NCBI RefSeq assembly: GCF_000517125.1
Contig: NZ_KI912155.1
Location: 827,179-891,178 of the forward strand
Reading direction: 5' to 3'
DNA: 64,000 nt
Source of the DNA: Arthrobacter sp. MA-N2
GTDB taxonomy: Bacteria; Actinomycetota; Actinomycetes; Actinomycetales; Micrococcaceae
In this document: positions 34,463-42,920 of the stretch, in pieces
How the letters are laid out: each line of letters starts with the position of its first letter
How positions within the stretch are numbered: the first letter of the stretch is position 1
Position numbers and translations under genes: made by a program
The notes under the pieces: generated by a model
Database searches by the model: none
Told to the model about the DNA's origin: nothing
The model's input: only the letters and a program-made list of their open reading frames with translations

Positions 34463-35344
34463 GTGGCAACAGCTGCACAATGGATTCAAGGCGCCCGCTT
34501 GCGCACCCTGCCGGCGGCCATCGCGCCAGTGCTGATCGGCACAGCGGCCGCCTACGAGCTGCAGTCTTTCCGGATCTTGAATGCCATCCTCGCTGCCCTT
34601 GTGGCGCTGCTGCTGCAGATCGGGGTCAACTACGCCAACGATTACTCAGACGGCGTCCGTGGCACCGATCAGGACCGGGTGGGTCCGCTCCGACTGGTAG
34701 GTTCCGGCGCGGCACGCCCAAACCATGTCAAGTGGGCGGCATTCGGCGCGTTCGGCCTCGCCATGATGTCCGGCTTGGTCCTGGTAATCATGACGCAGAC
34801 CTGGTGGCTGCTCCTGGTGGGCATCGGCTGCGTACTCGCCGCGTGGGGTTACACCGGTGGCAAGAACCCGTACGGCTACATGGGCCTGGGTGACTTGTTT
34901 GTCTTTGTCTTCTTCGGACTGGTGGCAACGCTGGGCACCACCTACACGCAGGCCGGACAAGTGAGCCTTCCGGCGGTTATCGGCGCCATTGGAACAGGAT
35001 TGATCGCATGCGCCCTGCTGATGGCCAACAACGTACGGGATATCCCGACCGACATGGTGGCCGGCAAGCGGACCCTGGCGGTGCGGCTTGGCGACCGGCA
35101 TGCCCGTGAGAGCTACGTCCTGATGTTGGCAGTCGCCATCCTGCTGGTTGTGGTGCTTGCACCGACCAGACCGTGGATGCTGATCGTGTTGCTGCTGATC
35201 CCGGCCTGCCTCATGCCGGCATGGCTCATGGTCAACGGACGGAAGCGCAAGAGCCTTATCCCGGTGCTGAAGCAGACCGGCTTGATCAATCTTGGCTACA
35301 GCGTCTTGTTCTCGCTGGGCCTGATACTGAGCCACGGCTTCTAG
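34463..35344 (+). CDS. menA: 1,4-dihydroxy-2-naphthoate prenyltransferase
   Basis: The GTG start at 34463 (GAGGTACTGAAC upstream) gives a 293-residue UbiA-family membrane enzyme that attaches the prenyl tail in menaquinone synthesis. The first Asp-rich motif is NYANDYSDGVRGTDQDR (about 53-69). The second is NNVRDIPTDMVAGKRTLAVR. About eight membrane helices follow the LPAAIAPVLIGTAAA start. CTCGCTCA repeats begin right after the stop. Confidence 0.95.
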   Translation: MATAAQWIQGARLRTLPAAIAPVLIGTAAAYELQSFRILNAILAALVALLLQIGVNYANDYSDGVRGTDQDRVGPLRLVGSGAARPNHVKWAAFGAFGLAMMSGLVLVIMTQTWWLLLVGIGCVLAAWGYTGGKNPYGYMGLGDLFVFVFFGLVATLGTTYTQAGQVSLPAVIGAIGTGLIACALLMANNVRDIPTDMVAGKRTLAVRLGDRHARESYVLMLAVAILLVVVLAPTRPWMLIVLLLIPACLMPAWLMVNGRKRKSLIPVLKQTGLINLGYSVLFSLGLILSHGF

Positions 35345-35346
35345 GG

Positions 35347-35400
35347 GCTCGCTCACATATGTGAGCGAGCATCCTCCCCCGACGCTCGCTCACATATGTC
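35347..35400. repeat. CTCGCTCA repeat: perfect palindrome plus a direct copy
   Basis: GCTCGCTCACAT is followed at once by its exact complement (35347-35370, 24 bases). A further copy, GACGCTCGCTCACATATGTC, lies ten bases later. It sits between the converging menA and DUF4229 genes. Confidence 0.75.
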
Positions 35401-35435
35401 GCGTTTCGGCCCGACGCTCCTGCAGCTTTAAGCCT

Positions 35436-35744
35436 CTAGGCTTCCTTGGGGCGCCGATCGTTCTCGACAGCAACCGCGGGGTTTTCATCCACCAGACGGT
35501 CCTCGATCTCGGCATCTTCAATTTCCAATGCGGAGCGGATGGGCTTGGCACGACCGGAGAAACGCTCACGCATGGATGCCGTGGCGGCGTCGCGCTGCTT
35601 CTTGAAGAACAGGTAGCTGATAGCGAACGCGATGAGGCCCGCGAAAAGTGCCGCAAGCAACAAACCCGTCTGCAGCAAAGCGAAGATGATGAAGAGCGGG
35701 ACGAAGAGCGCAAGTCGGATCAGGGAGTATTTGAGGAAAGCCAC
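35436..35744 (-). CDS. DUF4229 family membrane protein
   Basis: This 102-residue protein has two membrane helices (LFVPLFIIFALLQTGLLLAA and an adjacent AGLIAFAISYLFF) followed by KKQRDAATASMRERFSGR and an acidic tail. This matches DUF4229, which actinobacteria keep next to menA. The function is unknown; the constant neighbourhood hints at a link to menaquinone or the respiratory membrane. It is divergent from the PLDc_N protein gene with about 80 bases between. Confidence 0.9.
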   Translation of the reverse strand: MAFLKYSLIRLALFVPLFIIFALLQTGLLLAALFAGLIAFAISYLFFKKQRDAATASMRERFSGRAKPIRSALEIEDAEIEDRLVDENPAVAVENDRRPKEA

Positions 35745-35825
35745 GGATCAAGTTTAGCGTCCCAGCCTGATTGCACTCTGAACGGACAGCTATCGCGGAA
35801 CTCTACGGCGACTAGACTTGACGGT

Positions 35826-36203
35826 ATGCTCCGCGTTGTTGTAGTTGTCGCCGTCTTGCTCGTCTTCGTCTATGGGCTGGTGGACGTCATCCGCACGGAT
35901 CGGCGCACCACACGGGGGATCTCCAAAACCGCTTGGATAATCGTGATGATCCTGCTGCCCGTGCTTGGCGCGCTTCTCTGGTTCCTGATTGGCCGCCCCT
36001 ACACCATCCGCCCCACCCCGCAGCCGGCGAGCCACCCCATCGCTCCCGACGACGACCCCGATTTCCTCCGCAACCTGGAAATCCGCCGCCGGAACCAGGC
36101 CGAAGCCGAACGGCTAAAGAAGCTCAAGGCCGAACTCGAAGCCAAGGCACGCAAACTCAAGGGTGGTTCCAACGCCGAAGACAGCGGTGACGTCAACACC
36201 TGA
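35826..36203 (+). CDS. PLDc_N domain membrane protein
   Basis: This 125-residue protein has two membrane helices (VVVVVAVLLVFVYGLVDVI and AWIIVMILLPVLGALLWFLI) separated by RTDRRTTRGISKT, and ends the second in GRPY. This is the phospholipase D N-terminal domain that in bacteria often stands alone without the nuclease part. A charged coiled-coil tail (RNLEIRRRNQAEAERLKKLK) follows. The role is unknown, perhaps membrane anchoring. Confidence 0.88.
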   Translation: MLRVVVVVAVLLVFVYGLVDVIRTDRRTTRGISKTAWIIVMILLPVLGALLWFLIGRPYTIRPTPQPASHPIAPDDDPDFLRNLEIRRRNQAEAERLKKLKAELEAKARKLKGGSNAEDSGDVNT

Positions 36204-36234
36204 CACACCGTTCCTGACCTCTTTTGAAACGCGA

Positions 36235-36275
36235 ACGACGGCGACACGCCCGCCTGTGCGGAGTGTCGCCGTCGT
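36235..36275. terminator. Terminator between PLDc_N and ccsB genes
   Basis: ACGACGGCGACAC and GTGTCGCCGTCGT form a 13-base stem around a 15-base loop between converging genes. Confidence 0.75.
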
Positions 36276-36320
36276 CGTTAATTCAATAAGGGTCAGGAAT
36301 GGTGCGGATCCGGCCCCGAG

Positions 36321-37385
36321 CTACTGCGGGAGCCCCGAGTATGAGTGCAAGCCATTGAAGAACACGTTGACCACGGTGAAGTTGAAGATCACGCACAGGT
36401 AGCCCGCAATGGACAGCCAAGCCGCGCGGGTTCCCGTCCAGCCGCGGGTGGCGCGCGCGTGCAGGTAGCCGGCGTAAACCACCCAGATCACGAAGGTCCA
36501 GACTTCCTTGGTGTCCCAACCCCAGAAACGGCCCCAGGCTTTCTCGGCCCAGATGGCGCCGAACATGAGGGTGAAGGTCCAGCCCACGAATCCCACGGTG
36601 TTGATGCGGTAAGACAGGTTCTCCAAGCTCAGCGCGTTCGGCACGAGCCGCATGAAGCCCAGCTTGTCCACGCCGCCGGCCGCCAAGGTTTTCTGCCGGT
36701 GCGATTGCAGCAACTGCAGGGCTGACATGGCGAACGTCAGGGTGAACAGGGACGCGGACATCACGGCGATGGAGACGTGGATGACCAGCCAGTAGCTTTG
36801 CAGCGCCGGAACCAAGTGGCCTACCGGGGTCCAGTAAGTCACCGACGCCGCCGTCATCATGATCACGGCCAGACCCAGGACGAAGGTGCCCAGGAAACGC
36901 AGGTCTCGGCGGATGAGCGAGAGCAGGAAGACTGCGACCACCAGGAAAGCACCAGTGGTCAGGAACTCGTACATGTTGCCCCACGGCACACGGCCTGCGC
37001 CGATCGCGCGGGTGATGACCCCGGCACCGTGGATCGCCACGCCGATTATCGCGACAGCCACGGCCACGCGGGCGGGAATGCGGCGCTCGGCGGCATACTT
37101 CATGTCACCGCCGGCGGTCTGGCTGACGGAGGTGATCGCCGACGTCGGACGCTCAGTACGGCCGGCAGGTCCCCCGACGTCGTTCCCACCCGCACGGCCG
37201 GCGGCGACCGGAACCTTGGCCTCGGCTGCCACCGAAGAGGCCGCCTTGAGGTCCACTGCCCTCAGCACTTTGCTGCTCTTGGCGAGGTCCCACGCGAAAG
37301 CGATGAACGCCACCGCGTAGGTGCCGGCCGCGAGCAGCATGAAGAGCTCGCTGTACTGGCCCATGGTTTCGTTGATGGGGAGCAT
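36321..37385 (-). CDS. ccsB: Cytochrome c biogenesis protein CcsB (CcsA family)
   Basis: This 354-residue membrane protein carries the tryptophan-rich haem-handling motif WGRFWGWDTKEVWTFVIW and conserved histidines in VIHVSIAVMSAS and GYLHARATRGWTG. It works with ResB to move haem out and attach it to apocytochrome c (system II). A long Ala/Gly-rich cytoplasmic insert lies at about 45-95. The ATG at 37385 shares its A with the resB stop (TAATG). It is the last gene of the cytochrome c maturation operon. Confidence 0.94.
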   Translation of the reverse strand: MLPINETMGQYSELFMLLAAGTYAVAFIAFAWDLAKSSKVLRAVDLKAASSVAAEAKVPVAAGRAGGNDVGGPAGRTERPTSAITSVSQTAGGDMKYAAERRIPARVAVAVAIIGVAIHGAGVITRAIGAGRVPWGNMYEFLTTGAFLVVAVFLLSLIRRDLRFLGTFVLGLAVIMMTAASVTYWTPVGHLVPALQSYWLVIHVSIAVMSASLFTLTFAMSALQLLQSHRQKTLAAGGVDKLGFMRLVPNALSLENLSYRINTVGFVGWTFTLMFGAIWAEKAWGRFWGWDTKEVWTFVIWVVYAGYLHARATRGWTGTRAAWLSIAGYLCVIFNFTVVNVFFNGLHSYSGLPQ

Positions 37386-39070
37386 TACTGATCCTTCGAG
37401 GTTGAGGAAGAAACGGTGTCGGTGGACTGTTCCGTGGGGAGCAGCCATTCACGGTGCAGCAATTCGCGGATGGCGGCGGCTTCGCCGGCAAGCCTGTGGT
37501 CCTCGCCGCGGGCAAGGAGACCATACTCCACCATTGTGCGCCCATCGTCGTGGGTTCCCGTGCGGACCCATACGCGGCGACGGTTCAGGTAGAGCGAGAG
37601 AATCAATCCGGCAACCGCCAAAAGCGCAAAGACGAGCGCAGTGGCTTGGCCCGGGTTGTGGTGGATATCAACGCCAACGTACTTCTTGACGCCGTCAAAA
37701 GTGATAGTGCCCTTGCCGTTCGGGAGCGTATAGGTGCCGCCGGGGGCCAGTGCGATGGCCTTATCAGCCATCCCGCGGCCATTGAGCGGGGTCAGCTTCG
37801 CTACGTCGAGCTCGAAGACATTCTGCGGGGTGCCCTTGTTCAGGCCGAGATCGCCGTAGTACGAGTTGAGGTTCAACTGAGGGTTGATGAGCTCGGGATC
37901 GCCGCTGTAGGCGACTCCCGTGTCGGTCACCATCGCGGTAGGCAGGAAGAATCCTGCGAAACCGAGCTGATCGGGCTTGGCATCGGGAACTTTGATGACT
38001 ACCGAAGAGTAGTAGTTGTCCCCTTGCAGCTTGGCCACCACTGGTCCCTGCATGGCGACCTTGCCGGCGCCGTCCCGGACAGTCACTACCGGGGCGTAGC
38101 CATTACCCGTCAGGTAGATGCTGGTGTCGCCCAGCATCACGGGGTCGTTCACCTTGAGGACCTGCTTCTTGGCGGGCGCATCCGGGGTGTCCTTGGTGGT
38201 GACGTCCGCGGTGAAGTCGATGGGCTGGCCGAAGTGCGCCGGCGATTCGCGATCGAACTGGACGTCGAACTTGTCCAGCTGGATGGAGTACGGCTGGAGC
38301 CAGCTGCTCTGGAAGTTGGTCCCGGGGCTGAATTGGTCATAACCCACCAAGGTGTTCACGAAGGTGTCGCCTTCCACCAGGATCCGCTGGCCGCTGTAGC
38401 CGAACAGCCCGCCGACGGCCACCGAAACCAGCACCCCGATCAGCGATGCATGGAAGACGAGGTTGCCCACTTCCTTGAGGAAGCCACGCTCGGCACCCAG
38501 CGAGGGCATGGCGCCGTCGACGTCGCGCACTTCCACGCGGTAGCCGCGTTTCTTCAGCACTGCGGCGGCATCCGAAATAGCCTTCGACGCCGGGATCCCG
38601 GCGTCGGCGGGCAGCACCAGCGTGCCGTACTCCGGGAGGCGGGAAAGACGCTTGGGGGTCCGCGGCGGCTGCGAGCGCATTGCCTTGTAGTGGGCGATGG
38701 CCCGGGGCGTGACACACCCGATCAGGGAAATGAACAGAAGAATGTAGATGGCCGAGAACCAGGCAGAGGAGTACACGTCGTACAGCTGCACAGAGTCGAG
38801 GAGCTTGCCATAGTCCGGATGGTCGCTGATGTACTGCGTCACGATCGAAGGGTTCGCGGGACGCTGCGGGAACAGCGAACCGGGCACCGCCGCGACTGCC
38901 AGGAGCAGGAGCAGGAACAGGGCAGTACGCATGCTGGTCAGCTGGGTCCAGGCCCAGCGGAGCATGCCCAGGATCCCGAGGACCGGCAGGGCTGCCTCGG
39001 CTTTAGCTGTGTCAATTGCTTTATCGGCTGACTTCTTGGACTTCTTTATACCTTGCACGGGCTCGCTCAT
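37385..39070 (-). CDS. resB: Cytochrome c biogenesis protein ResB
   Basis: This 561-residue protein has three N-terminal membrane helices (about 45-65, 105-125 and 205-230), a large extracytoplasmic beta domain (about 240-500) and a final helix near 510. Recognisable parts are RTALFLLLLLAVAAVPGSLF, GYSGQRILVEGD and NNPGQ-like HHNPGQATALVFALLAVAG. ResB is the partner of CcsB in system II haem transfer. The start overlaps the ccdA stop by one base. Confidence 0.94.
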   Translation of the reverse strand: MSEPVQGIKKSKKSADKAIDTAKAEAALPVLGILGMLRWAWTQLTSMRTALFLLLLLAVAAVPGSLFPQRPANPSIVTQYISDHPDYGKLLDSVQLYDVYSSAWFSAIYILLFISLIGCVTPRAIAHYKAMRSQPPRTPKRLSRLPEYGTLVLPADAGIPASKAISDAAAVLKKRGYRVEVRDVDGAMPSLGAERGFLKEVGNLVFHASLIGVLVSVAVGGLFGYSGQRILVEGDTFVNTLVGYDQFSPGTNFQSSWLQPYSIQLDKFDVQFDRESPAHFGQPIDFTADVTTKDTPDAPAKKQVLKVNDPVMLGDTSIYLTGNGYAPVVTVRDGAGKVAMQGPVVAKLQGDNYYSSVVIKVPDAKPDQLGFAGFFLPTAMVTDTGVAYSGDPELINPQLNLNSYYGDLGLNKGTPQNVFELDVAKLTPLNGRGMADKAIALAPGGTYTLPNGKGTITFDGVKKYVGVDIHHNPGQATALVFALLAVAGLILSLYLNRRRVWVRTGTHDDGRTMVEYGLLARGEDHRLAGEAAAIRELLHREWLLPTEQSTDTVSSSTSKDQ

Positions 39071-39825
39071 CAGATCGGCAACTTCACATCGGTTTGGAAC
39101 CAGTACTGCAACCCGGTCACCCAGGTGCCCCACACTCCTGTGGCCATCAGGACTCCGAGGAGGATCAGAATGCCCCCACCCATCCGCTGGATAGCCAGGC
39201 GGTGCTTGCGGAAGAAGGACATGACGCCCATCCCCCGGCGGACTGCGAGGGCGATCAGCAGGAAGGGAAGACCCAGGCCAAGACTATAGACAAACGCCAG
39301 GAGTGCCCCCTTCGCCGCGGACGATCCTCCGGAAAGGCTTAGCAACTGGACTGCGGAATAGGTGGGTCCAATGCAGGGCGCCCAGCCCAGCCCGAAGGTG
39401 ATGCCCAACAACGGCGCACCCCACAGTCCGGCAGGGGCCTTGGCATGGATTTTGGCGTCACGCTGCAACCAGCCGAAGCCGCCCAGGAAGACGACGCCCA
39501 TGATAATCACCAGTACGCCCAGCAATTGGGTGATCCACGCGTTCTGCGGGCCCGTGATGAGGGTCCCCAGTTGGCCGAAGGCACCACCAAGCAGCACGAA
39601 AATCAGGGAGAAGCCAAGAACGAACAGACCGATCCCGGCGAGCATGCGCCCGCGCTTCTGTTTCTGGAGGTCGACGCCGGTCAGCCCGGTCACGTAGCCG
39701 AGGTAGCCGGGTACCAAAGGCAGGACGCACGGCGACAGGAAGGACACGAGTCCGGCCAGCAAGGCCACGGGGATGGCCAGCAGCAAGGAACCGCTCAGGA
39801 TGGTCTCGGCGAAAGGGCTGTTCAC
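39070..39825 (-). CDS. ccdA: Cytochrome c biogenesis protein CcdA
   Basis: This 251-residue six-helix protein carries electrons from cytoplasmic thioredoxin to extracytoplasmic partners. The two reactive cysteines are in VSFLSPCVLPLVPGYLGY (Cys33) and GWAPCIGPTYSA. GTG start, 14 bases after the TlpA/ResA gene, whose protein is the natural acceptor of its electrons. Operon order tlpA-ccdA-resB-ccsB gives a complete reductive and haem-ligation pathway. Confidence 0.94.
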   Translation of the reverse strand: MNSPFAETILSGSLLLAIPVALLAGLVSFLSPCVLPLVPGYLGYVTGLTGVDLQKQKRGRMLAGIGLFVLGFSLIFVLLGGAFGQLGTLITGPQNAWITQLLGVLVIIMGVVFLGGFGWLQRDAKIHAKAPAGLWGAPLLGITFGLGWAPCIGPTYSAVQLLSLSGGSSAAKGALLAFVYSLGLGLPFLLIALAVRRGMGVMSFFRKHRLAIQRMGGGILILLGVLMATGVWGTWVTGLQYWFQTDVKLPI

Positions 39826-39839
39826 GCTGTCCGGGCCAC

Positions 39840-40460
39840 CTACTCGGCAACCGCGGTGGTGATGAGTGCTTTGAGGGTGCTCTTCTCGATCTCGCCGAGG
39901 ACGCGGGCAGCAACTTTGCCCTCTTTGTCCAGGACCAGCGTGGTGGGCACCGCACCGGGAGGCACGATGCCGGAGACAGACAGCAGCACCGCGCCGTCCT
40001 TGTCATTGAAGCTGGGGTACGTGAGGTTGAAGGTCTGATCGAACGCATCGGCGGTCGCCTTCTCGTCCCGGAGGTTCACGCCGTAGAACTGGACGCCTTT
40101 GCTCTTGAATTCCTGGTGCAGTTCTTCAAGGACCGGAGCCTCGACCCGGCATGGGGCGCACGCGGCGAACCAGAAGTTGAGGACAGTGACCTTGCCGATC
40201 AGGTCCTTCGGGGCTACGGCGGTTCCGTCAAACAAAGTGCCTTTGAGCTCGACGGCGGCCTTACGGTCTGCTTTGGCGAATTCGGTCACCGAGCCGTCCC
40301 CGGCGACGTAATTCTTGTTGTCTCCGGCTTTGGCTTGCTGGGCAAGCGCGTCTTCCTGGGCGCAGGCGGACAAACCCATGGTCAAGGCAGAGAGGGCCAC
40401 TCCACCGACGGCGAGGAAGCTCCGGCGGGAGGTGGCCTTGCTGTTGCTTGTTCGGTCCAT
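39840..40460 (-). CDS. TlpA/ResA-type thiol-disulfide lipoprotein
   Basis: The ATG at 40460 has GGAG seven bases upstream and gives 206 residues; one at 40466 is also possible. The leader has RRSFLAVGG, a twin-arginine-like motif, and a lipobox LSAC near 31-34, so it is probably a membrane-anchored lipoprotein. The thioredoxin fold has the active site FAACAPCRVEAP (C-A-P-C) and the cis-Pro region PPGAVPTTLVLD. It should reduce apocytochrome c cysteines with electrons from CcdA. Confidence 0.93.
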   Translation of the reverse strand: MDRTSNSKATSRRSFLAVGGVALSALTMGLSACAQEDALAQQAKAGDNKNYVAGDGSVTEFAKADRKAAVELKGTLFDGTAVAPKDLIGKVTVLNFWFAACAPCRVEAPVLEELHQEFKSKGVQFYGVNLRDEKATADAFDQTFNLTYPSFNDKDGAVLLSVSGIVPPGAVPTTLVLDKEGKVAARVLGEIEKSTLKALITTAVAE

Positions 40461-40462
40461 TG

Positions 40463-41128
40463 TCATGCTCCGGGGGTCCTCGCGGCACCGGGCAACAGCA
40501 CGGCGGCGGGTTCGCTGTACTCCACCCGCACGATCTTGCCTTCGTCGCCGAACACCAGTGACGTCAGGGAGGTCAAGGTGCATTCGCGCTTGCGGGGATC
40601 GTGCCACAGGCGGCGGCCTTCCGCGCTGAGGCGCGTGGCGTAGATGGGAAGCTGGTGGCTGACGAGGATGGCTTCCGCGCCGTCGCCACCGAGCTCGATG
40701 GCCTTCAGGCGGGCGTCTTCGACGGCGGCACGCATGCGGGTGACCTGATCCTGGTAGGACTCGCCCCAGGACGGTCGCAGCGGATTGCGGTACTCGATCC
40801 AGTGCTTGGGCTTGATGAATTCGGAGATGTTGGCCTTGAGTCCTTCGAAGTGGTTCCCGGCCTCGATGATCCGCGGTTCCGTGTGGATCCGGAGGTCCAA
40901 CGCCTGGGAAGTGGGAAGGGCGGTTTCCTGCGCGCGGGTCAACGGCGAGGAGGCAAGGTGGACGATGTTCGCCCCCTGCGCGACGCGGGCAGCGAAATGC
41001 TCCGCGAGCATCTTGGCCATCTCGCGGCCGCGTTCGGAGAGGTGGAATTCCGGCAACCTGCCGTACAGAATGCCGTCGGGATTGTAGACCTCGCCATGGC
41101 GGAGCAGATGGACAGTTGCTTGGGGCAT
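40463..41128 (-). CDS. Histidine phosphatase family protein
   Basis: This 221-residue protein starts MPQATVHLLRHGEVYNPDGI, the phosphohistidine loop of the phosphoglycerate-mutase superfamily (LRHGE at 9-13). The second His is in AILVSHQLPIYATRL, and LASSPLTRAQETA is the usual second motif. It is a phosphatase, not a true mutase, by its short length; the substrate is unknown. Its stop touches the start of the TlpA gene, so it heads the cytochrome c maturation operon. Confidence 0.9.
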   Translation of the reverse strand: MPQATVHLLRHGEVYNPDGILYGRLPEFHLSERGREMAKMLAEHFAARVAQGANIVHLASSPLTRAQETALPTSQALDLRIHTEPRIIEAGNHFEGLKANISEFIKPKHWIEYRNPLRPSWGESYQDQVTRMRAAVEDARLKAIELGGDGAEAILVSHQLPIYATRLSAEGRRLWHDPRKRECTLTSLTSLVFGDEGKIVRVEYSEPAAVLLPGAARTPGA

Positions 41129-41330
41129 GTTTACCAGTTTCTCAAAGATGGCGGGCGATCTGAAATCTTCTACGTTTCGTAGAACTGAAAGTTTCTTCAG
41201 AATGTTCCCTCTAGGTGGAATAAAAGATGTATTTGCATGTTTATACTGGGCACAAGGTTCGGTTGACACTTCAACTAAGCTTGATCGAACGCCCGATGAC
41301 CTACGACCACACCTTCCCAAGGAGAACCCC

Positions 41331-41879
41331 ATGACTCTTCCCGCAAACGTCACCGCCGGCGTCTGGACCCTCGATAACTCCCACAGCGAGATCGGCTTCA
41401 GCGTCCGGCACGCGGGCATCAGCAAGGTACGCGGCCAGTTCACCGAAGCCGACGCCACCCTGGAACTCGGTAGCAGCCTGAGCGATTCCAAGATCACCGC
41501 CACCATCCAGACGGCCAGCTTCGACTCGGGCGACGCCAACCGCGACGGCCACGTCAAGGGCGAGGACTTCTTCGACGTGGAGAAGTTCCCGGTAATCACT
41601 TTCGTTTCCCGCCACGTCACCGCCAATGGCGACGGCTTCGATCTCGTGGGCGATCTGACCATCAAGGGCGTCAGCAAAGAGGTGACCATCGAAACCGAAT
41701 TCAACGGCGTAGCGGTGGACCCGTTCGGCAACACCCGCGCAGGCGTCTCCGGTGAGACCACCATCAGCCGCAAGGACTTCGGCCTGACCTGGAACGCAGT
41801 GCTCGAAGCCGGTGGCGTACTGGTCAGCGACAAGGTCGTCATCAACCTCGAACTGGCCTTTATCGCACCGGCGGCTTAA
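41331..41879 (+). CDS. YceI family lipocalin-like protein
   Basis: This 182-residue protein has the YceI start GVWTLDNSHSEIGFSVRHAG, the middle HVKGEDFFDVEKFPVITFVS and the end GVLVSDKVVINLELAF. YceI proteins are beta-barrels that bind an isoprenoid such as a polyprenyl or quinone. It has no signal peptide, as in many actinobacterial members, so it is probably cytoplasmic. AAGGAGAACCCC precedes the ATG. It is divergent from the cytochrome c operon across a 200-base, locally AT-rich gap likely to hold both promoters. Confidence 0.92.
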   Translation: MTLPANVTAGVWTLDNSHSEIGFSVRHAGISKVRGQFTEADATLELGSSLSDSKITATIQTASFDSGDANRDGHVKGEDFFDVEKFPVITFVSRHVTANGDGFDLVGDLTIKGVSKEVTIETEFNGVAVDPFGNTRAGVSGETTISRKDFGLTWNAVLEAGGVLVSDKVVINLELAFIAPAA

Positions 41880-41899
41880 TACCCGCGGCTCCTCTCCCG

Positions 41900-41954
41900 A
41901 ATGGCGCTTTCGGCGCTGCACGCAATTCATCGTGCAGCCCCGAAGGCGCCATTT
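41900..41954 (+). terminator. Terminator after the YceI gene
   Basis: AATGGCGCTTTCGG and CCCCGAAGGCGCCATT pair, with an inner GCTGCACG/CGTGCAGC stem, followed by TTTG. The hairpin sits 20 bases past the stop. Confidence 0.8.
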
Positions 41955-42062
41955 TGTCGTTGCGGAATCACCCGCCCATTGTTCGGCCAAAACCCGGTAC
42001 TTAGCGGCGAATTAGCCAAGAATTTCCTAGGAATCCTTAAACCTCAGGTCTAAAGTGATGCC

Positions 42063-42749
42063 ATGAGTAACCCAAATGAAGCTCCCCAGCCTCAGCAGCC
42101 CGGTGCCCAGCCACCGCAGCCAGGCAACGTCCCTCCTGCGGGTTACCAGCCTCCGCAGGGAATCCCGGAACCCCCTTCATACCAAGCACCACCCTCCTAC
42201 CAGCAGCCAGCCCCGGGCTACCAGGCGCCTGGACTTGGCTACCCCCAGCCAGGGCAACCCGGTTATGGCATGCCCCAGGCCGGCGCGAGCACTGCCCCGC
42301 CCGCCGGACTTAGCTATCCTGCCCCCGCGCGGAATACCTTTGGGCTCCACTTCAAAAACGTCGCACAGCGCTTTCAGGACACTACAGGCGTGCCGCAGCA
42401 GCTGACCGTTTCCTACTGGTTGTGGGTTGCGGCTGCAGCTTTGGGTGTTGTCGCCAGTTTCATCAATATCTTCACGGTCCGCGGATTGTTCGGAGAAATG
42501 ATGGTGGGCCCAGGAATTGTGGGCCTGATTTTCAGCCTGATTTTCGCGGCGCTTTACATTTTCATTGCCATCCGGCTCAAAGAGGGCTCGCGATGGGCAC
42601 GGCTTGTCCTGACCATCCTGGGCGCGCTAGCGGTATTTTCCCTTCTATTCCAAGTGATCACCTTGAATCTCAACTTCATCGGATCGGCGGTAGCCGTCGC
42701 TGCAGCGGTCTTGATGTGGCTTCCGGAGTCCAAGAGGCACTTCGCGTAG
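42063..42749 (+). CDS. Pro/Gln-rich membrane protein, paralogue A
   Basis: This 228-residue protein has a disordered N-terminal 90 residues rich in Pro, Gln, Gly and Tyr (PPSYQ, PGYQAP units). The C-terminal part has four membrane helices (about 117-135, 148-168, 178-198 and 203-220). Its last helices and the RLKEGSRWARLVLTILGAL turn match the next gene (NVRKGKNWARILGTVFAAV), so the two are tandem paralogues. The fold resembles DUF-type four-helix proteins of actinobacteria with no known role. Confidence 0.82.
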   Translation: MSNPNEAPQPQQPGAQPPQPGNVPPAGYQPPQGIPEPPSYQAPPSYQQPAPGYQAPGLGYPQPGQPGYGMPQAGASTAPPAGLSYPAPARNTFGLHFKNVAQRFQDTTGVPQQLTVSYWLWVAAAALGVVASFINIFTVRGLFGEMMVGPGIVGLIFSLIFAALYIFIAIRLKEGSRWARLVLTILGALAVFSLLFQVITLNLNFIGSAVAVAAAVLMWLPESKRHFA

Positions 42750-42920
42750 CAGCTCCCAGCGCCTAGCACCGAAGGCCGCGGCAGGTCCCACAAGGGAGAA
42801 TTCTTCCCGTGAATCAGCCGCGGGGTAGTGCCGCCGGGGTACGGTGGAATCAAGCCGAGCTGGGGGCAGGGCACGTTGCACCCGGCAGCCGTATCTGCAG
42901 TCGAATCGCAAAGGAATGCC

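Noticed and set aside
37454..39031. A 525-codon plus-strand frame opposite resB
   Set aside because: resB and its operon overlaps are clear; the opposite frame has no family likeness.
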